NCBI RefSeq assembly: GCF_001580545.1 | Contig: NZ_LRBG01000004.1 | Location: forward strand, 248,001 to 312,000 | DNA length: 64,000 nucleotides | DNA from: Paraburkholderia monticola | GTDB taxonomy: Bacteria > Pseudomonadota > Gammaproteobacteria > Burkholderiales > Burkholderiaceae | Reading direction: 5' to 3' | Notes under the pieces: model-generated | The model's input: the letters and a program-made list of their open reading frames with translations, nothing else | What the model was told of the DNA's origin: nothing | Database searches by the model: none | Position numbers and translations under genes: made by a program | In this document: in pieces, positions 26,317-36,162 of the stretch | Layout of the letters: each line of letters begins with the position of its first letter | Numbering within the stretch: the first letter of the stretch is position 1

Positions 26317-27432
26317 TCAGCCGCTCATCGCCACCTGATTCTTGCCGTCGTGCTTCGCGCGATACAGGCCGACGTCGGCGGCTTCGATCAGCGTCGTCAG
26401 CGGTTCGGCGGCCGACGGCACCACCGTCGCCGCGCCGATGCTGATCGTGACGACGCCGGCGTCCGAGCCCGCATGGGTAATCGCGAGGTCTTCGATCGCG
26501 ATGCGGATTTTCTCCGCGAGCAGGCGCAAGCCGCCCGCCGACGTGCCCGGCACGACCACTGCGAATTCCTCGCCGCCGAAACGCGCGGCGAGATCCGGCG
26601 CGCGGCCGAGGCACGCTTCGATCGTATGCGCGACGCTCTTGAGCACCTCGTCGCCGGCGACGTGCCCATAGGTGTCGTTGTAGGCCTTGAAGTTGTCGAC
26701 GTCGATCATCAGGAAGCCGAGGCCGGTCTTGTCGCGCGTCCCGCGGCGCCATTCGGCGCTCAGATACTGGTCGAGGTAGCGCCGGTTCGACAGCCCGGTC
26801 AGACCGTCCGAGTGGGTGAGCCGCTGCAACTCCAGGTTGGTCGCCAGCAGTTGCTGCTGCGATTGCCGCAGCGCGCGGTACGCCTCATCGCGTTGCAGCA
26901 GGTTCAGATACGAGCGCGAGTGATAGCGGATGCGCGCGATCAGCTCGATACGATCGGGCAGCTTCACGAGGTAGTCGTTCGAGCCGGCCGCGAACGCCGC
27001 GCTTTTGACGAGCGGCTCTTCCTTGGTCGACAGCACGATGATCGGAATGTCGCGCGTGGCCGGATTCTGCCGGTATTGCCGCACCAGCGTCAGACCGTCG
27101 GTGCCCGGCATTACGAGATCCTGCAGGATCACGGTCGCGCGCGTTTCCTCGGCGCAGCGCACCGCGTCTTCCGGCGACGCGCAGTAGTGGAAATCGACGC
27201 CCGGTTCGTCGGCGAGCGCCTGGCGCACCGCTTCGGCGATGATCGCCTGGTCGTCGACCAGCAGCACCATGATCGGACACTCGGCCGCCGGCGGATTGGC
27301 GAGGATGCGCGCGAGCGAGTCGTCGATGGCGAGACGGGGCGCATCCTCCGCGGCGAGCGTGCGCGCCTGCTCATTCGCGGCATCGGTGGAATGCTGCGCG
27401 GCGACGTTCTGGGGCGGTTTAGAGGTGTCCAT
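26317..27432 (-). CDS. wspR: WspR response regulator diguanylate cyclase
   Basis: A 371-residue protein. REC domain (VLLVDDQ, phospho-acceptor Asp in LQDLVMPGTDG, about residues 54-175), a helical linker, then a GGDEF domain with active motif GGEEF and an intact inhibitory site RAPD five residues before it. It makes c-di-GMP when phosphorylated by WspE and is product-inhibited. The ATG at 27432 is preferred to a TTG three codons earlier. It is the last gene of the wsp operon, 35 bp after wspF. Confidence 0.94.
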   Translation of the reverse strand: MDTSKPPQNVAAQHSTDAANEQARTLAAEDAPRLAIDDSLARILANPPAAECPIMVLLVDDQAIIAEAVRQALADEPGVDFHYCASPEDAVRCAEETRATVILQDLVMPGTDGLTLVRQYRQNPATRDIPIIVLSTKEEPLVKSAAFAAGSNDYLVKLPDRIELIARIRYHSRSYLNLLQRDEAYRALRQSQQQLLATNLELQRLTHSDGLTGLSNRRYLDQYLSAEWRRGTRDKTGLGFLMIDVDNFKAYNDTYGHVAGDEVLKSVAHTIEACLGRAPDLAARFGGEEFAVVVPGTSAGGLRLLAEKIRIAIEDLAITHAGSDAGVVTISIGAATVVPSAAEPLTTLIEAADVGLYRAKHDGKNQVAMSG

Positions 27433-27467
27433 ATGGTTCAACCAGAATGAAGGTCAAAAAATGCACG

Positions 27468-28502
27468 TCAGCTCGAGGAGGGCGCCTGGCGATCGCTGAT
27501 CGCTGTCGCGAGCGCCGTGGCGATGCGCGGCAACGGCAGGATCGCGGCGGCCGCGTCGAGTGCCGCGGCGGCCTTCGGCATGCCGTATACCGCGCTCGTC
27601 GCTTCGTTCTGCGCGATCGTGTGATAGCCCTTGGTACGCATCGCCTTCAGGCCGATCGCGCCGTCGCGGCCCATGCCGGTCAACAGCACGCCGATCGCGC
27701 GCGCGGGCCAGCGCGCGACCACGCTGTGAAAGAAAACGTCCACGGACGGGCGATACGGCGTGTCCTCGGGCACGCGCGTATAGCCCAGCACGTTCGGCAG
27801 CTTCAGATGCAGATGATCGTCGGTGGCGGCGAGCAGCGCGACACCGGCTTGCGGCCGGTCGCCTTCGCGCGCGATGCGCACCGGAAGCGCCGACTGCTGG
27901 TTCAGCCAGTCGGCCATCCCGGCGGCGAACGCGGCGTCGACGTGCTGCACGATCACGATCGCCGCGCCGAAATCCTTCGGCAGACCGCCGAGCACAGTGG
28001 CGAGCGCGGCCGGTCCGCCCGCCGAGGCGCCGATCGCGACGAGCGGCAGGTCGCGTTGGCGTTCGCGCACGGGTGGTGCGGCCGCCATCGACAGCGGCGC
28101 CTGACGCTCCTTGACCAGCGCGCCGATGCTGTCGATCTTGGCGATCAGCGTCGTGATGCTTTTGTGCGCGTCAGGGCCGGACAGCGACGGCGTATCGACC
28201 GCGTCGAGCGCGCCCGCGCCGAGCGCTTCGTAGACGCGCCACGCATTGGCGCCGACATCGACGGTCACGATCAGGATCGCGCACGGCGCGCGCGCCATGA
28301 TGCGGCGCGTCGCCTCGATGCCGTCGACGTTCGGCATCACGAGGTCCATCAGCACGATGTCGGGGCGCTGCGCGACGCAGAAATCGAGCGCCTGCTCGCC
28401 GTCCGACGCGATCCATAGCACCTCGAAGTCGCTGCGTGCGACGAGCGCGCGGCGCAGCGCCTCGACCGCGAGCGGCATGTCGTTGACGATTCCAATTTTC
28501 AT
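27468..28502 (-). CDS. wspF: WspF, CheB-type methylesterase of the Wsp system
   Basis: A 344-residue CheB homologue. REC domain with Asp in LMDLVMPNVDG, linker, and a methylesterase domain with the catalytic triad visible as GASAGGP (Ser), VQHVDA (His) and TGMGRDGA (Asp). It resets WspA methylation, and its loss in Pseudomonas raises c-di-GMP. The start MKIGIVND at 28502 lies 4 bases after the wspE stop, so an upstream in-frame Met is not needed. Confidence 0.94.
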   Translation of the reverse strand: MKIGIVNDMPLAVEALRRALVARSDFEVLWIASDGEQALDFCVAQRPDIVLMDLVMPNVDGIEATRRIMARAPCAILIVTVDVGANAWRVYEALGAGALDAVDTPSLSGPDAHKSITTLIAKIDSIGALVKERQAPLSMAAAPPVRERQRDLPLVAIGASAGGPAALATVLGGLPKDFGAAIVIVQHVDAAFAAGMADWLNQQSALPVRIAREGDRPQAGVALLAATDDHLHLKLPNVLGYTRVPEDTPYRPSVDVFFHSVVARWPARAIGVLLTGMGRDGAIGLKAMRTKGYHTIAQNEATSAVYGMPKAAAALDAAAAILPLPRIATALATAISDRQAPSSS

Positions 28503-28506
28503 CTGC

Positions 28507-30759
28507 TTACCCGTAGGCCTCGCCAATCAGATCGCGCACGGCATCGAGCAGTGCCTCGTCGTGAAAACTCCCCTTGGCCAGATAATAGTCGGCGCCCGCA
28601 TCGAGACCGGCGCGGCGATCCTCCTCGCGATCCTTGTACGACACGACCATCACCGGCAGCGCCTGCAATTGCGGATCGCGCTTGATCAGCGTGACGAGCT
28701 CGATGCCGTCCATGCGCGGCATGTCGATGTCGGTGATCACGAGGTCGAAGCGTTCGCCGCGCACCGCGTTCCAGCCGTCCATGCCGTCGACGGCGATCGT
28801 CACGTCGTAGCCGCGCGTGGCGAGCAGCTTGCGTTCGAGTTCGCGAACGGTCAGCGAATCGTCGACCACCAGCACGCGCCGCGCCGCGCGCCGCTCGGTC
28901 GCGACACCGGGTTGCTGCGCGTGGCGTAGCGCACCGCCGGTCACGAGCCGTTCGACCGAGCGCAACCAGTCGTCGACGTCGGCGATCAGCACCGGGTCGC
29001 CGTTCTCCATCAGCGCGCCGGCGGCGATGTTGCGGATCTTGCCGAGCCGCGCGTCGAGCGGCTGCACGACGAGCATGCGCTCGCCGAGAAAGCGGTCGAC
29101 CAGCACGCCATAGGTCTGCGGCCCGTCGCCGATCACGACGACGCAAGCGGTGTCGCGCTCGCTCGCGGGCAGCGCGCTCTCGAGAATCTGATGCGCGGTG
29201 ACGACGCCGATGCGCCGGCCCGCGAACGCGATGTGCTGATGACCTTCGAGCAGCTCGATGTCGGCGCGGCTCACCTGCAGCGTGCGGTTCACGTGCGCGA
29301 GCGGCACCGCGTACGGCTCGCCCGCGACTTCGACGAGCAGGCTGCGGATCACCGACAGCGTCAGCGGCAACTGCATCTGCACCCGTGTGCCGCCGCCGGT
29401 CTCCTGACTGATGCGCACGGTGCCGCGCACGCGTTTGACGACATCGTGCACCGCGTCGAGGCCGACGCCACGGCCCGACACATCGGTCACCTGATCGCGC
29501 AGCGAGAAGCCGGGCAGCAACAGGAATTCGAGTAGCTCAGCCTCGGACAGACACGCGACCGTGTCCTCGCTCGCCAGCTTCCTGCGCACGATCGAGGCAC
29601 GTAGCGCTGCGAGATCGATGCCCGCGCCGTCGTCGGATACGGTGATCTGCAGCGCGCCGGCGCTATGACGTGCTTCGAGCGTCAGCGTGCCTTCCTCGGG
29701 CTTGCCTTGAGCGAGCCGCACCGCGGGCGACTCGATGCCGTGATCGAGCGCATTGCGCAGCATGTGGCCGAGCGGCGCTTTGAGCAGATCGAGAATGTCG
29801 CGGTCGACTTGCGTCGATTCGCCGATCAACTGCCAGCGCACCTTCTTGCCAAGCGAGCGGGCGACGTCGCGCACCATGCGCGCGAGGCCGCTGGTGCCGT
29901 CGCCGAACGGGCGCATCCGGCATTGCAGCGCGGCGTCATACAACTGTTGCGACAGATGCGTCGAGCGGCGATCGAAGCCTTCCAGCTCGGCGAGACGCTC
30001 GCCGAGCAGCTGCTGCGCTTCGGCGGTCAGGCGCCGCAGTGTTTCGAGCGCACTTTGGGCAGCCGGATCGAGCGACAGGTCCGCGAGCGTTTCGTGCAAC
30101 TGATCGAGCGCGCGAGCGCTGTCGCGCTGCACGCGTTTTACGCGCAGCATCGATTGCGCGAACGGCTTGAGCCACCGGGATTCGACCAGCGATTCGCCCG
30201 ACAGCGACAGCAGCCGGTCGAGGCTGTCGGCGCGCACGCGCAGCATGCGGCCGGGTTCGGTCGTTGGGTTGCCCGCGGTTTCCGGCGGCGTGCTCGTGGG
30301 GTCGGCTGCCGGCGGGTTGATGCTTGCCTCAGGCGCGGGCGTCGCGGCGGCACCGGCGACCCCATGCGGCATGACTCCAACCATGCGCGCCTGCAACGCG
30401 GCCACGCATTCGACGACCGCCTCGCGGGCCGCGTCGTCCTCGTCGTTGCCGATGCGCGCGATGATATCGACGCCGCGCAGCAGCGCGTCGATCCACGCAG
30501 CGTCGAGCAGCGCGCGGCCTTCCTGGGCGGCGACGAAGCAGTCCTCCATCGCGTGCGCGAGTTCGACGCCGACCTGCACGCCGACGATGCGCGCCGCACC
30601 CTTCAGCGAATGCGCGGCGCGCATGCAGGCCTCGAGCGCGGCGGCGTCGGTGGGCGTGCGGTCGAGCACGAGCAGGCCGTCGTTGAGCACGCGCGCCTGG
30701 TTGCGCGCTTCCTCGCGAAACAGATCGATCAGCGACGGGCGGCGCGGGTCGTCGATCAT
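28507..30759 (-). CDS. wspE: WspE hybrid CheA-type kinase with receiver domain
   Basis: A 750-residue hybrid kinase. N-terminal Hpt with phosphorylatable His (AHSLKGAARIVG), dimerisation region, HATPase (LRNALDHGIE, DDGAGIDLAALR), CheW-like domain, and C-terminal REC (LVVDDSLTVRELE, Asp in ITDIDMPRMDG). It phosphorylates WspR and WspF on signals from WspA. The start MIDDPRRPS at 30759 overlaps the wspD stop as ATGA. The frame stays open upstream but is chance in-frame sequence within wspD. Confidence 0.95.
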   Translation of the reverse strand: MIDDPRRPSLIDLFREEARNQARVLNDGLLVLDRTPTDAAALEACMRAAHSLKGAARIVGVQVGVELAHAMEDCFVAAQEGRALLDAAWIDALLRGVDIIARIGNDEDDAAREAVVECVAALQARMVGVMPHGVAGAAATPAPEASINPPAADPTSTPPETAGNPTTEPGRMLRVRADSLDRLLSLSGESLVESRWLKPFAQSMLRVKRVQRDSARALDQLHETLADLSLDPAAQSALETLRRLTAEAQQLLGERLAELEGFDRRSTHLSQQLYDAALQCRMRPFGDGTSGLARMVRDVARSLGKKVRWQLIGESTQVDRDILDLLKAPLGHMLRNALDHGIESPAVRLAQGKPEEGTLTLEARHSAGALQITVSDDGAGIDLAALRASIVRRKLASEDTVACLSEAELLEFLLLPGFSLRDQVTDVSGRGVGLDAVHDVVKRVRGTVRISQETGGGTRVQMQLPLTLSVIRSLLVEVAGEPYAVPLAHVNRTLQVSRADIELLEGHQHIAFAGRRIGVVTAHQILESALPASERDTACVVVIGDGPQTYGVLVDRFLGERMLVVQPLDARLGKIRNIAAGALMENGDPVLIADVDDWLRSVERLVTGGALRHAQQPGVATERRAARRVLVVDDSLTVRELERKLLATRGYDVTIAVDGMDGWNAVRGERFDLVITDIDMPRMDGIELVTLIKRDPQLQALPVMVVSYKDREEDRRAGLDAGADYYLAKGSFHDEALLDAVRDLIGEAYG

Positions 30760-31436
30760 CCGAGGCTCCGGTTCAGGGTATCGAACAGCGCGTCGGCGTC
30801 GAGCAGGCCGACACTGACGCCGCGCCATGGCGCGACCGCGCGCGTATGCGCGGCGGCGCTGGGCGACAGCGTCGCGGGCGGCGCGCAGAACGTCGACAGC
30901 GCGAAGCGCTGCACGCCGTCGACCTGGTCGACCGGAAGCACTGCCTGCTCGTCGTCGCGCGCAACCACCAGCAAGCGCGGAAGATCGAGACGCGCGCGCT
31001 CGTCGCGCGGGACGGCCGTGTCGGGCTCGAAGCCGAGCAGATGCGCGAGCGACAGGCACACCAGCAGTTCGCCCTGTACGTTGACGACGCCGAGCACCGC
31101 GCGATGCTGCCGATGCGGCAGCGTATGGACGGTGCGCGTCTGCACGATCTGGCTGAAGATCCGCGTCGGCAGCCCGAGCCATTCGCGGCCGATGCGGAAC
31201 ACGAGGAACGATTCGCCGGCTTCCCGCGCATCCTGCCGCTGGCCGCTTTGGGTGGCTTGCGTGGGGGCGCGCGCGTCGTGCGTCGACAGATCCACGAGCG
31301 GCACCGGCTGATCGAGCAGCTTCGCCGCGGCCAGTTCGAAGACCGGGCAGTTCAGGCATCGCACGTACTCGGCAAGCCGCTCGCACGACGAATCGCCGCG
31401 CACGCCGATGCGGTTCCAGCAATCGTCGATGCGCAT
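30756..31436 (-). CDS. wspD: WspD, CheW-like coupling protein
   Basis: A 226-residue protein with the WspD-type N-terminus IDDCWNRIGVRGDSSCERL and a CheW domain (FLVFRIGREWLGLP to the C-terminus). It couples the WspA receptor array to WspE. The Cys-rich N-terminal segment CLNCPVFE is typical of this subgroup. Either ATG 31436 or a GTG at 31454 that overlaps wspC could be the start; ATG is preferred. Confidence 0.9.
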   Translation of the reverse strand: MRIDDCWNRIGVRGDSSCERLAEYVRCLNCPVFELAAAKLLDQPVPLVDLSTHDARAPTQATQSGQRQDAREAGESFLVFRIGREWLGLPTRIFSQIVQTRTVHTLPHRQHRAVLGVVNVQGELLVCLSLAHLLGFEPDTAVPRDERARLDLPRLLVVARDDEQAVLPVDQVDGVQRFALSTFCAPPATLSPSAAAHTRAVAPWRGVSVGLLDADALFDTLNRSLG

Positions 31437-31446
31437 GTCGTCAAGC

Positions 31447-32871
31447 TCACGCACGGGTCGCTCCTTGCGCGCGCAACGCGCGTTGCTTCAGGAGACGCGC
31501 GCCATCGCGGTCGCCTTCGAGTTCGAGCAGCGTGGCCAGATGCGCGAGCGCTTCCGTATGGCGCGGATCGAGGTAAATCGCCTTGCGATACTGCGCGCGC
31601 GCGACGTCGGTCTCGCCGTTCGCGTCGGCCAGCACGCCAAGCAGATAGAACGCGTCGGCATGTGGCGCGTGCTGCTCGAGATAGGCGTTGAGCGCGGTGG
31701 CGGCTTCGTCGAGGCGGCCCGCGTCGGCGAGCGCGTGCGCGGCGCGCAGCGTGTCGACGCGCGTGCCGTTGGCCGGGTCGGTCTGCGGGACGCGTTGCGG
31801 TGGCGGCGACGGCGCGCGGGCGGAGGAGGGCGCGGCAACCAGCGTTGTGTCAGGTGCGGTCCGCTGCGGCGCATACGCATCGAACGCGTTGCGCGCGACC
31901 GGATCGGGCCACGCGAACGGTTCGGCCGAATACACGGGCGCGGGCGCGAGCGCGGGGGCTGGCGTCATCGCGAGCGCGGCGGCGGTGGCGAGCGGAGCGG
32001 TGTGCCACGGGCTCGACTGCGCGTCTTCCGGCGACGCACGATGAAACGCGAAGGCGAGCGGAATCTTCGCCGACTGCATGCCATAGCGCATCAGCAGCCC
32101 GGTTTCGGCGGGTCCGACGAACATCGTGCCGCCATCGGCGAGCACGCTGTCGAGCGCCTGCAACGCGATCTGCTGCGTGTCGCGATTGAAGTAGATCAAC
32201 ACATTGCGGCAGAACACGAAGTCGTAGACACCGAGCGCGGCGGTGTCCAGCTGCGTCAGATTGGCGTGCGAGAAGCGCACCGTCTCGACGACGCGTGGCG
32301 CGAGAAGCCAGCCGTCCCCGGCCCGGCTGAAATGCGCGTTGCGAAACGCGAGCGCATTGCCGCGAAACGAATTGCGCCCATAGTGCGCGCGCCGCGCGGC
32401 GGCGAGCGAGCGTTCGTTGATGTCCATCGCGTCGATGCGGAATTGCGCGGCGTCGAGGCCGGCGTCCAGCAGCGTCATCGCGATCGTGTACGGTTCTTCG
32501 CCGCTCGAGCAGGGCAGGCTCAGGATGCGTAGCGGCAATACTTGAGCGCGTGTGCGGATGCGCTCGTCGAGTCGCTCGCGTGCGAGCCGCGCGAGCGCGC
32601 GGAACGCGTCGGCGTCGCGGAAGAACCAGGTCTCGGGTACGGTCAGCGATTCGATCAGCGCTTGCAGCAGGGCCGGCGACGTCTGGACCGCGTTCCAGTA
32701 GTCGGCGAGCGTCGCCCCGGCGCGACCGTCCGCGCACCATGCGGCCGCGTGCTGATCGACCGCGCGCTCGACCGCCCGATGACCGAGCGAGCTCGGGTCG
32801 AGCCCCATCGTCCGTTGCAGCACTCCGGTGAAGTGCCGGTACAGCGGCACGTTGTCGTGATGCGCGTTCAT
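31447..32871 (-). CDS. wspC: WspC, CheR-type methyltransferase with TPR tail
   Basis: A 474-residue protein. CheR N-terminal helices and SAM domain (LSLPCSSGEEPYTIAM near residue 110, then FVFCRNVLIYFNRD), followed by a Pro/Ala-rich linker and C-terminal TPR repeats (ADANGETDVARAQYRKAI). It methylates WspA Glu/Gln residues. The start MNAHHDN at 32871 overlaps the wspB stop as ATGA. Confidence 0.94.
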   Translation of the reverse strand: MNAHHDNVPLYRHFTGVLQRTMGLDPSSLGHRAVERAVDQHAAAWCADGRAGATLADYWNAVQTSPALLQALIESLTVPETWFFRDADAFRALARLARERLDERIRTRAQVLPLRILSLPCSSGEEPYTIAMTLLDAGLDAAQFRIDAMDINERSLAAARRAHYGRNSFRGNALAFRNAHFSRAGDGWLLAPRVVETVRFSHANLTQLDTAALGVYDFVFCRNVLIYFNRDTQQIALQALDSVLADGGTMFVGPAETGLLMRYGMQSAKIPLAFAFHRASPEDAQSSPWHTAPLATAAALAMTPAPALAPAPVYSAEPFAWPDPVARNAFDAYAPQRTAPDTTLVAAPSSARAPSPPPQRVPQTDPANGTRVDTLRAAHALADAGRLDEAATALNAYLEQHAPHADAFYLLGVLADANGETDVARAQYRKAIYLDPRHTEALAHLATLLELEGDRDGARLLKQRALRAQGATRA

Positions 32872-33332
32872 GCGGGCGCCTCGGGAAACAGCAGCGCCTT
32901 GACGTCGTCGGGCAACAGCTCGTCGACGCGGATCCACTGCACGAGGCCGCCCGCTTCGCTCGCGACCGGGCCGAGATAGCGCGCGTGCGGCATATCGATG
33001 CCGGTCGCGTGAAAGACGGCGGGGTCCAGACGAATCGTGCGCGTCGCGCCTTCGAGCAGCAGCGCGAGCAGGCGCTCGCGGCCCGCATGCGGATAGCGCA
33101 CCAGCACGACGCGCGTCGACATCAATGGCGCGGCGGGGCGGTTCAGCGCAAGCGCCGGCACATCGATGACCGGCACCGGCGCGCCGTCATGTTCGAGCAC
33201 GCCCGCGACCCACGCCGGCGCGCCGGGAATCGTCTTCGGCGGCGAGTGTGGATCGAGCGGCATCATGCGCTCCACCTGGGTCGCGTCGATCACGTAGCGT
33301 TCGGTGTCGAGCGTGAAGAGGATGAAGAGCAT
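32868..33332 (-). CDS. wspB: WspB, CheW-like coupling protein
   Basis: A 154-residue CheW-domain protein (LFILFTLDTERYVI and GAPAWVAGVLEHDGAPVPVI). It is the second coupling protein of the Wsp signalling array. The gene lies between wspA (54 bp) and wspC (4-bp overlap). Confidence 0.92.
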   Translation of the reverse strand: MLFILFTLDTERYVIDATQVERMMPLDPHSPPKTIPGAPAWVAGVLEHDGAPVPVIDVPALALNRPAAPLMSTRVVLVRYPHAGRERLLALLLEGATRTIRLDPAVFHATGIDMPHARYLGPVASEAGGLVQWIRVDELLPDDVKALLFPEAPA

Positions 33333-33386
33333 CGGCGTGGGCGCAAACGTGATTCGAGCGGGTAGCGACGGAGCGCGCGAGGCGCG

Positions 33387-35018
33387 TCAGGCCAGGACCT
33401 TGAAGCGCGACACGCCGGTGCGCAGACTGTTGGCGACGTGCGTCAGATCGTCGATCGCCTGGGTCGACTGACGCAGCGATTCCGCCGTCTGCTGCGCGGC
33501 CTCGGACAGTTGCGTCAACGCCTGGGTGATCTGCTCGGCGCCGGTCGCCTGCGTCTGCATGCCTTCGTTGACCATCGAGAAACGCGGCGCAAGCTGCTGC
33601 ACCTGCTCGATGATCTGCGCCAGATGACCGCCGACGTTCTGCACGTCGTGCATGCCGCGGCGCACTTCCTCGGAGAACTTGTCCATGCCCATCACGCCCG
33701 CGGCCACGGCGGACTGGATCTCCTTGACCATCTGCTCGATGTCGTAGGTCGCCACCGCGGTCTGATCGGCGAGGCGGCGGATCTCGGTCGCCACGACCGC
33801 GAAGCCGCGGCCGTATTCGCCAGCTTTTTCCGCTTCGATCGCGGCGTTCAGCGACAGCAGGTTGGTCTGGTCCGCGACCTTCGTGATCGTCGCGACGACC
33901 TGGGTGATGTTGCCCGCCTTCTCGTTGAGGATCGCGAGCTTCGCGTTGACCGAGCCGGCCGCCTCCATCACGTGACGCATCGTGTCTTCCATGCGCGCGA
34001 GCCCGGCATGGCCGGTACCCGCGAGCGTGGCCGACTGACTCGCGACCTCCGACACCTCGTTCATCGTGCGCAGCAGATCGCGCGATGTCGCGAAGATCTC
34101 CCGCGAAGTCGCGCCGATTTCGGTGGTGGTGGCCGCGGTCTCGTTCGCGGTGGCCTGTTGTTCGCGCGAAGTCGCGGCGATCTCGGTGACCGAGGTCGTG
34201 ACCTGCACCGCCGATTTCTGCGCCTGGCCGACCAGCGCGGTCAGCTCGTCGGTCATGCGATTGAAGCCCGCTTCCAGCGCGCCGATTTCGTCGGAGCGGT
34301 TCAGTTGCAGGCGCTGAGTCAGATCCCCGGTGCGCATCACGTCGACGACTTGCAGCACCTTCGCCATCGGCACCGTGACGGCGCGCAGCAGCCAGTAGCC
34401 CGCCAGCACCGCGACGATCACGGCGAGCAGCAACATCGCGAGCAGCACGAAGCGGGTCGTCTCGACCGAGTTGCGGATGCTCTCGGCGGACTCGTCCGCG
34501 TAACGCTTGTTGTCGTCGACGAGCTTGCGCACCGAGAGGCGGCCGCTCTCCCAGATCGGCGTGAGCTGCGTGTTGAAGATGCGTGCGGCGGTATCTTTCG
34601 ACGTCGGCAGACTCGCGAGTATGGTGGCCTGGATCGGTGCGTACTGCGTGCCGAACTGACGGAATTCGTTGAAGAACTCGCGGTCGGCCGAGCGGAACAC
34701 GGTGCTGCCGTAGTCGTTGATCAGCTTTTGCAGCGACTGCTGGATCTCTTGCAGACGCGCCTGGTCACGTTTGACGGAGTCGGCGTCCGCGTCGACATAG
34801 ATGAGGCGCTGTGTGATCGAGTAGTTCTCGAACCAGGCCGCGCGCATCGCGGTCGCATAGTACAGACCCGGCATCGAATCCTGCTGCTGACTCTTCGCGT
34901 CGCGGTCGATGCCGCCGAGCTGTTCAAAAGTGACGATCGCCATCGCCAGCATCACGATCAGCACGATCCCGAAGCTGCATAGAATCCGTTGCCGGACGGT
35001 CCATTGTTTCACGCGCAT
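33387..35018 (-). CDS. wspA: WspA methyl-accepting chemoreceptor
   Basis: A 543-residue transmembrane receptor. TM1 at about residues 10-30, a periplasmic four-helix sensor, TM2 near 190-215 (LLAMLLLAVIVAVLAGYWLL), HAMP domain, and a long coiled coil with the signalling tip NLLSLNAAIEAEKAGEYGRG. WspA senses surface contact or envelope stress and controls WspE. First gene of the seven-gene operon wspABCDEFR, complete and in standard order. It acts in the inner membrane. Confidence 0.95.
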   Translation of the reverse strand: MRVKQWTVRQRILCSFGIVLIVMLAMAIVTFEQLGGIDRDAKSQQQDSMPGLYYATAMRAAWFENYSITQRLIYVDADADSVKRDQARLQEIQQSLQKLINDYGSTVFRSADREFFNEFRQFGTQYAPIQATILASLPTSKDTAARIFNTQLTPIWESGRLSVRKLVDDNKRYADESAESIRNSVETTRFVLLAMLLLAVIVAVLAGYWLLRAVTVPMAKVLQVVDVMRTGDLTQRLQLNRSDEIGALEAGFNRMTDELTALVGQAQKSAVQVTTSVTEIAATSREQQATANETAATTTEIGATSREIFATSRDLLRTMNEVSEVASQSATLAGTGHAGLARMEDTMRHVMEAAGSVNAKLAILNEKAGNITQVVATITKVADQTNLLSLNAAIEAEKAGEYGRGFAVVATEIRRLADQTAVATYDIEQMVKEIQSAVAAGVMGMDKFSEEVRRGMHDVQNVGGHLAQIIEQVQQLAPRFSMVNEGMQTQATGAEQITQALTQLSEAAQQTAESLRQSTQAIDDLTHVANSLRTGVSRFKVLA

Positions 35019-35312
35019 GCCCCCTACCTGGCTCTGGCTCGACCCCGCGAATCGACCGTTCGTGGGCCGGATCGACGGAGTGCCAAGCTATTCTGATCAT
35101 CAGACTTTTCCGATGACGCTTGCGGCGAATTCTACATGGGCCTTGCGCGGATGAGTGGTCGAAAGTCCGCGCCCAACGCCGCTGCGCCAAGTGGGGTGGT
35201 GGATCCAGCGTTATGCGGCTGTTACAGACTTAATGTCCCGTTACCAACTGCAGCATCTATTTCCGCGCGCGTCGGCGAGAATTCGTCCATGCCTGAACGG
35301 CGGGAGCTCAAA

Positions 35313-35651
35313 ATGAAAAAGATCGCAGTGGCGTTGGTAATGGCAGGTAGTTTGACGGTGGCGGGCCAGGCGTCCGCGCACGGAAACGGCGGCGACGTGG
35401 TGGGTGCGCTGATCGGCGGCGCGGTGCTGGGCGCGGTGGTTACTTCGGCGTTGGCGCCGGTGGTCGCTTATCCGCAGCCGGTCTATGCGCAACCGGTCTA
35501 TGCGCAGCCCGCTTATCAGCCCGCACCGGCGTACGCGGCTCCGCCTCCGGGCTATTGCTACGACCAATACCAGCGTGCCTATGTCGCGTGCGGTGCACCG
35601 CCGCCCGGACAGTACGGGTACGCGCAGCCGCAACCCGAGCCGCAGTGGTAG
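35313..35651 (+). CDS. Small exported glycine-zipper/Pro-Tyr-rich protein
   Basis: A 112-residue protein. Signal peptide to about residue 23 (ending GQASA), then a glycine-zipper-like stretch GALIGGAVLGAVVTSALAP and repeats of the type AQPVYAQPVY, ending in a Pro/Gly/Tyr/Gln-rich tail with two Cys. Probably an envelope protein of unknown role. The ATG at 35313 has GGGAG 7 bases upstream; earlier in-frame starts lack one. A terminator follows. Confidence 0.75.
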   Translation: MKKIAVALVMAGSLTVAGQASAHGNGGDVVGALIGGAVLGAVVTSALAPVVAYPQPVYAQPVYAQPAYQPAPAYAAPPPGYCYDQYQRAYVACGAPPPGQYGYAQPQPEPQW

Positions 35652-35709
35652 GCGTGTGAAGCCCGTGCCGCGCGAATGGCACGGATGAACAGCGCCCAGA
35701 CCCAGACAA

Positions 35710-35737
35710 AAAGGCCGTCGTTCAAGCGACGGCCTTT
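35710..35737. terminator. Bidirectional terminator
   Basis: 11-bp perfect stem AAAGGCCGTCG/CGACGGCCTTT with a 6-base loop, between two convergent genes (small exported protein and small membrane protein). Confidence 0.85.
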
Positions 35738-35754
35738 CGCATGTGAGGCACGGG

Positions 35755-35916
35755 TCAATGCTTGTGATGCAGCCACTCCGCGTAATGTGTATCGAGCCAG
35801 CGCTCGATCTTGGGCGGTCTGGCAGGATCGCGGTGACGCGATGTCATCCAGATGACCAAGCCGACCACCAGCATGACGGCGGGCCCCATCAGGTAGGCGA
35901 GCATCGATTCAGGCAT
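35755..35916 (-). CDS. Small single-helix membrane protein
   Basis: A 53-residue protein with one hydrophobic helix (about residues 5-24, MLAYLMGPAVMLVVGLVIWM) and a charged tail (SRHRDPARPPKIERWLDTHY). The start at 35916 is supported by a near-perfect ribosome binding site, GGAGGT, 4 bases upstream. Function unknown. Confidence 0.65.
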   Translation of the reverse strand: MPESMLAYLMGPAVMLVVGLVIWMTSRHRDPARPPKIERWLDTHYAEWLHHKH

Positions 35917-36162
35917 CGGAACCTCCATATCGGCTTGCATCGATCTTTTAATATAGGCGATGGAAGCGGGGTAAGAACGACGATGTGAAATGGTCGCGAG
36001 AAGCGGAAAAAGGCGCATTGGCAGCCAGTTTTGAAACCTGATTTTTTATTGAATTTTCCTTTGTTTGCTTGGTGTTGGGGCGCGGTCGTATGGGCCTGTG
36101 TACCATCCCGTTTTCGGCAGGACGGCATGCGTCACATGGCGCCAAAATCCATGACGATGCCG

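Noticed and set aside
29665-31311. Long plus-strand frame opposite wspE and wspD
   Set aside because: The minus strand carries clear Hpt, kinase and CheW motifs; the plus frame is Arg/Ala-rich and without motifs.
31441-31454. GTG 31454 as the wspD start
   Set aside because: Possible, but the ATG at 31436 gives the expected N-terminus, so it was preferred.
35473-35530. CRISPR-like short repeats (tatgcgcaaccggtc)
   Set aside because: They encode the AQPVY repeats of an exported protein and have no spacer structure.
36019-36162. Possible tRNA attachment site next to the integrase
   Set aside because: No cloverleaf or tRNA 3' end was recognised on either side of the gene.
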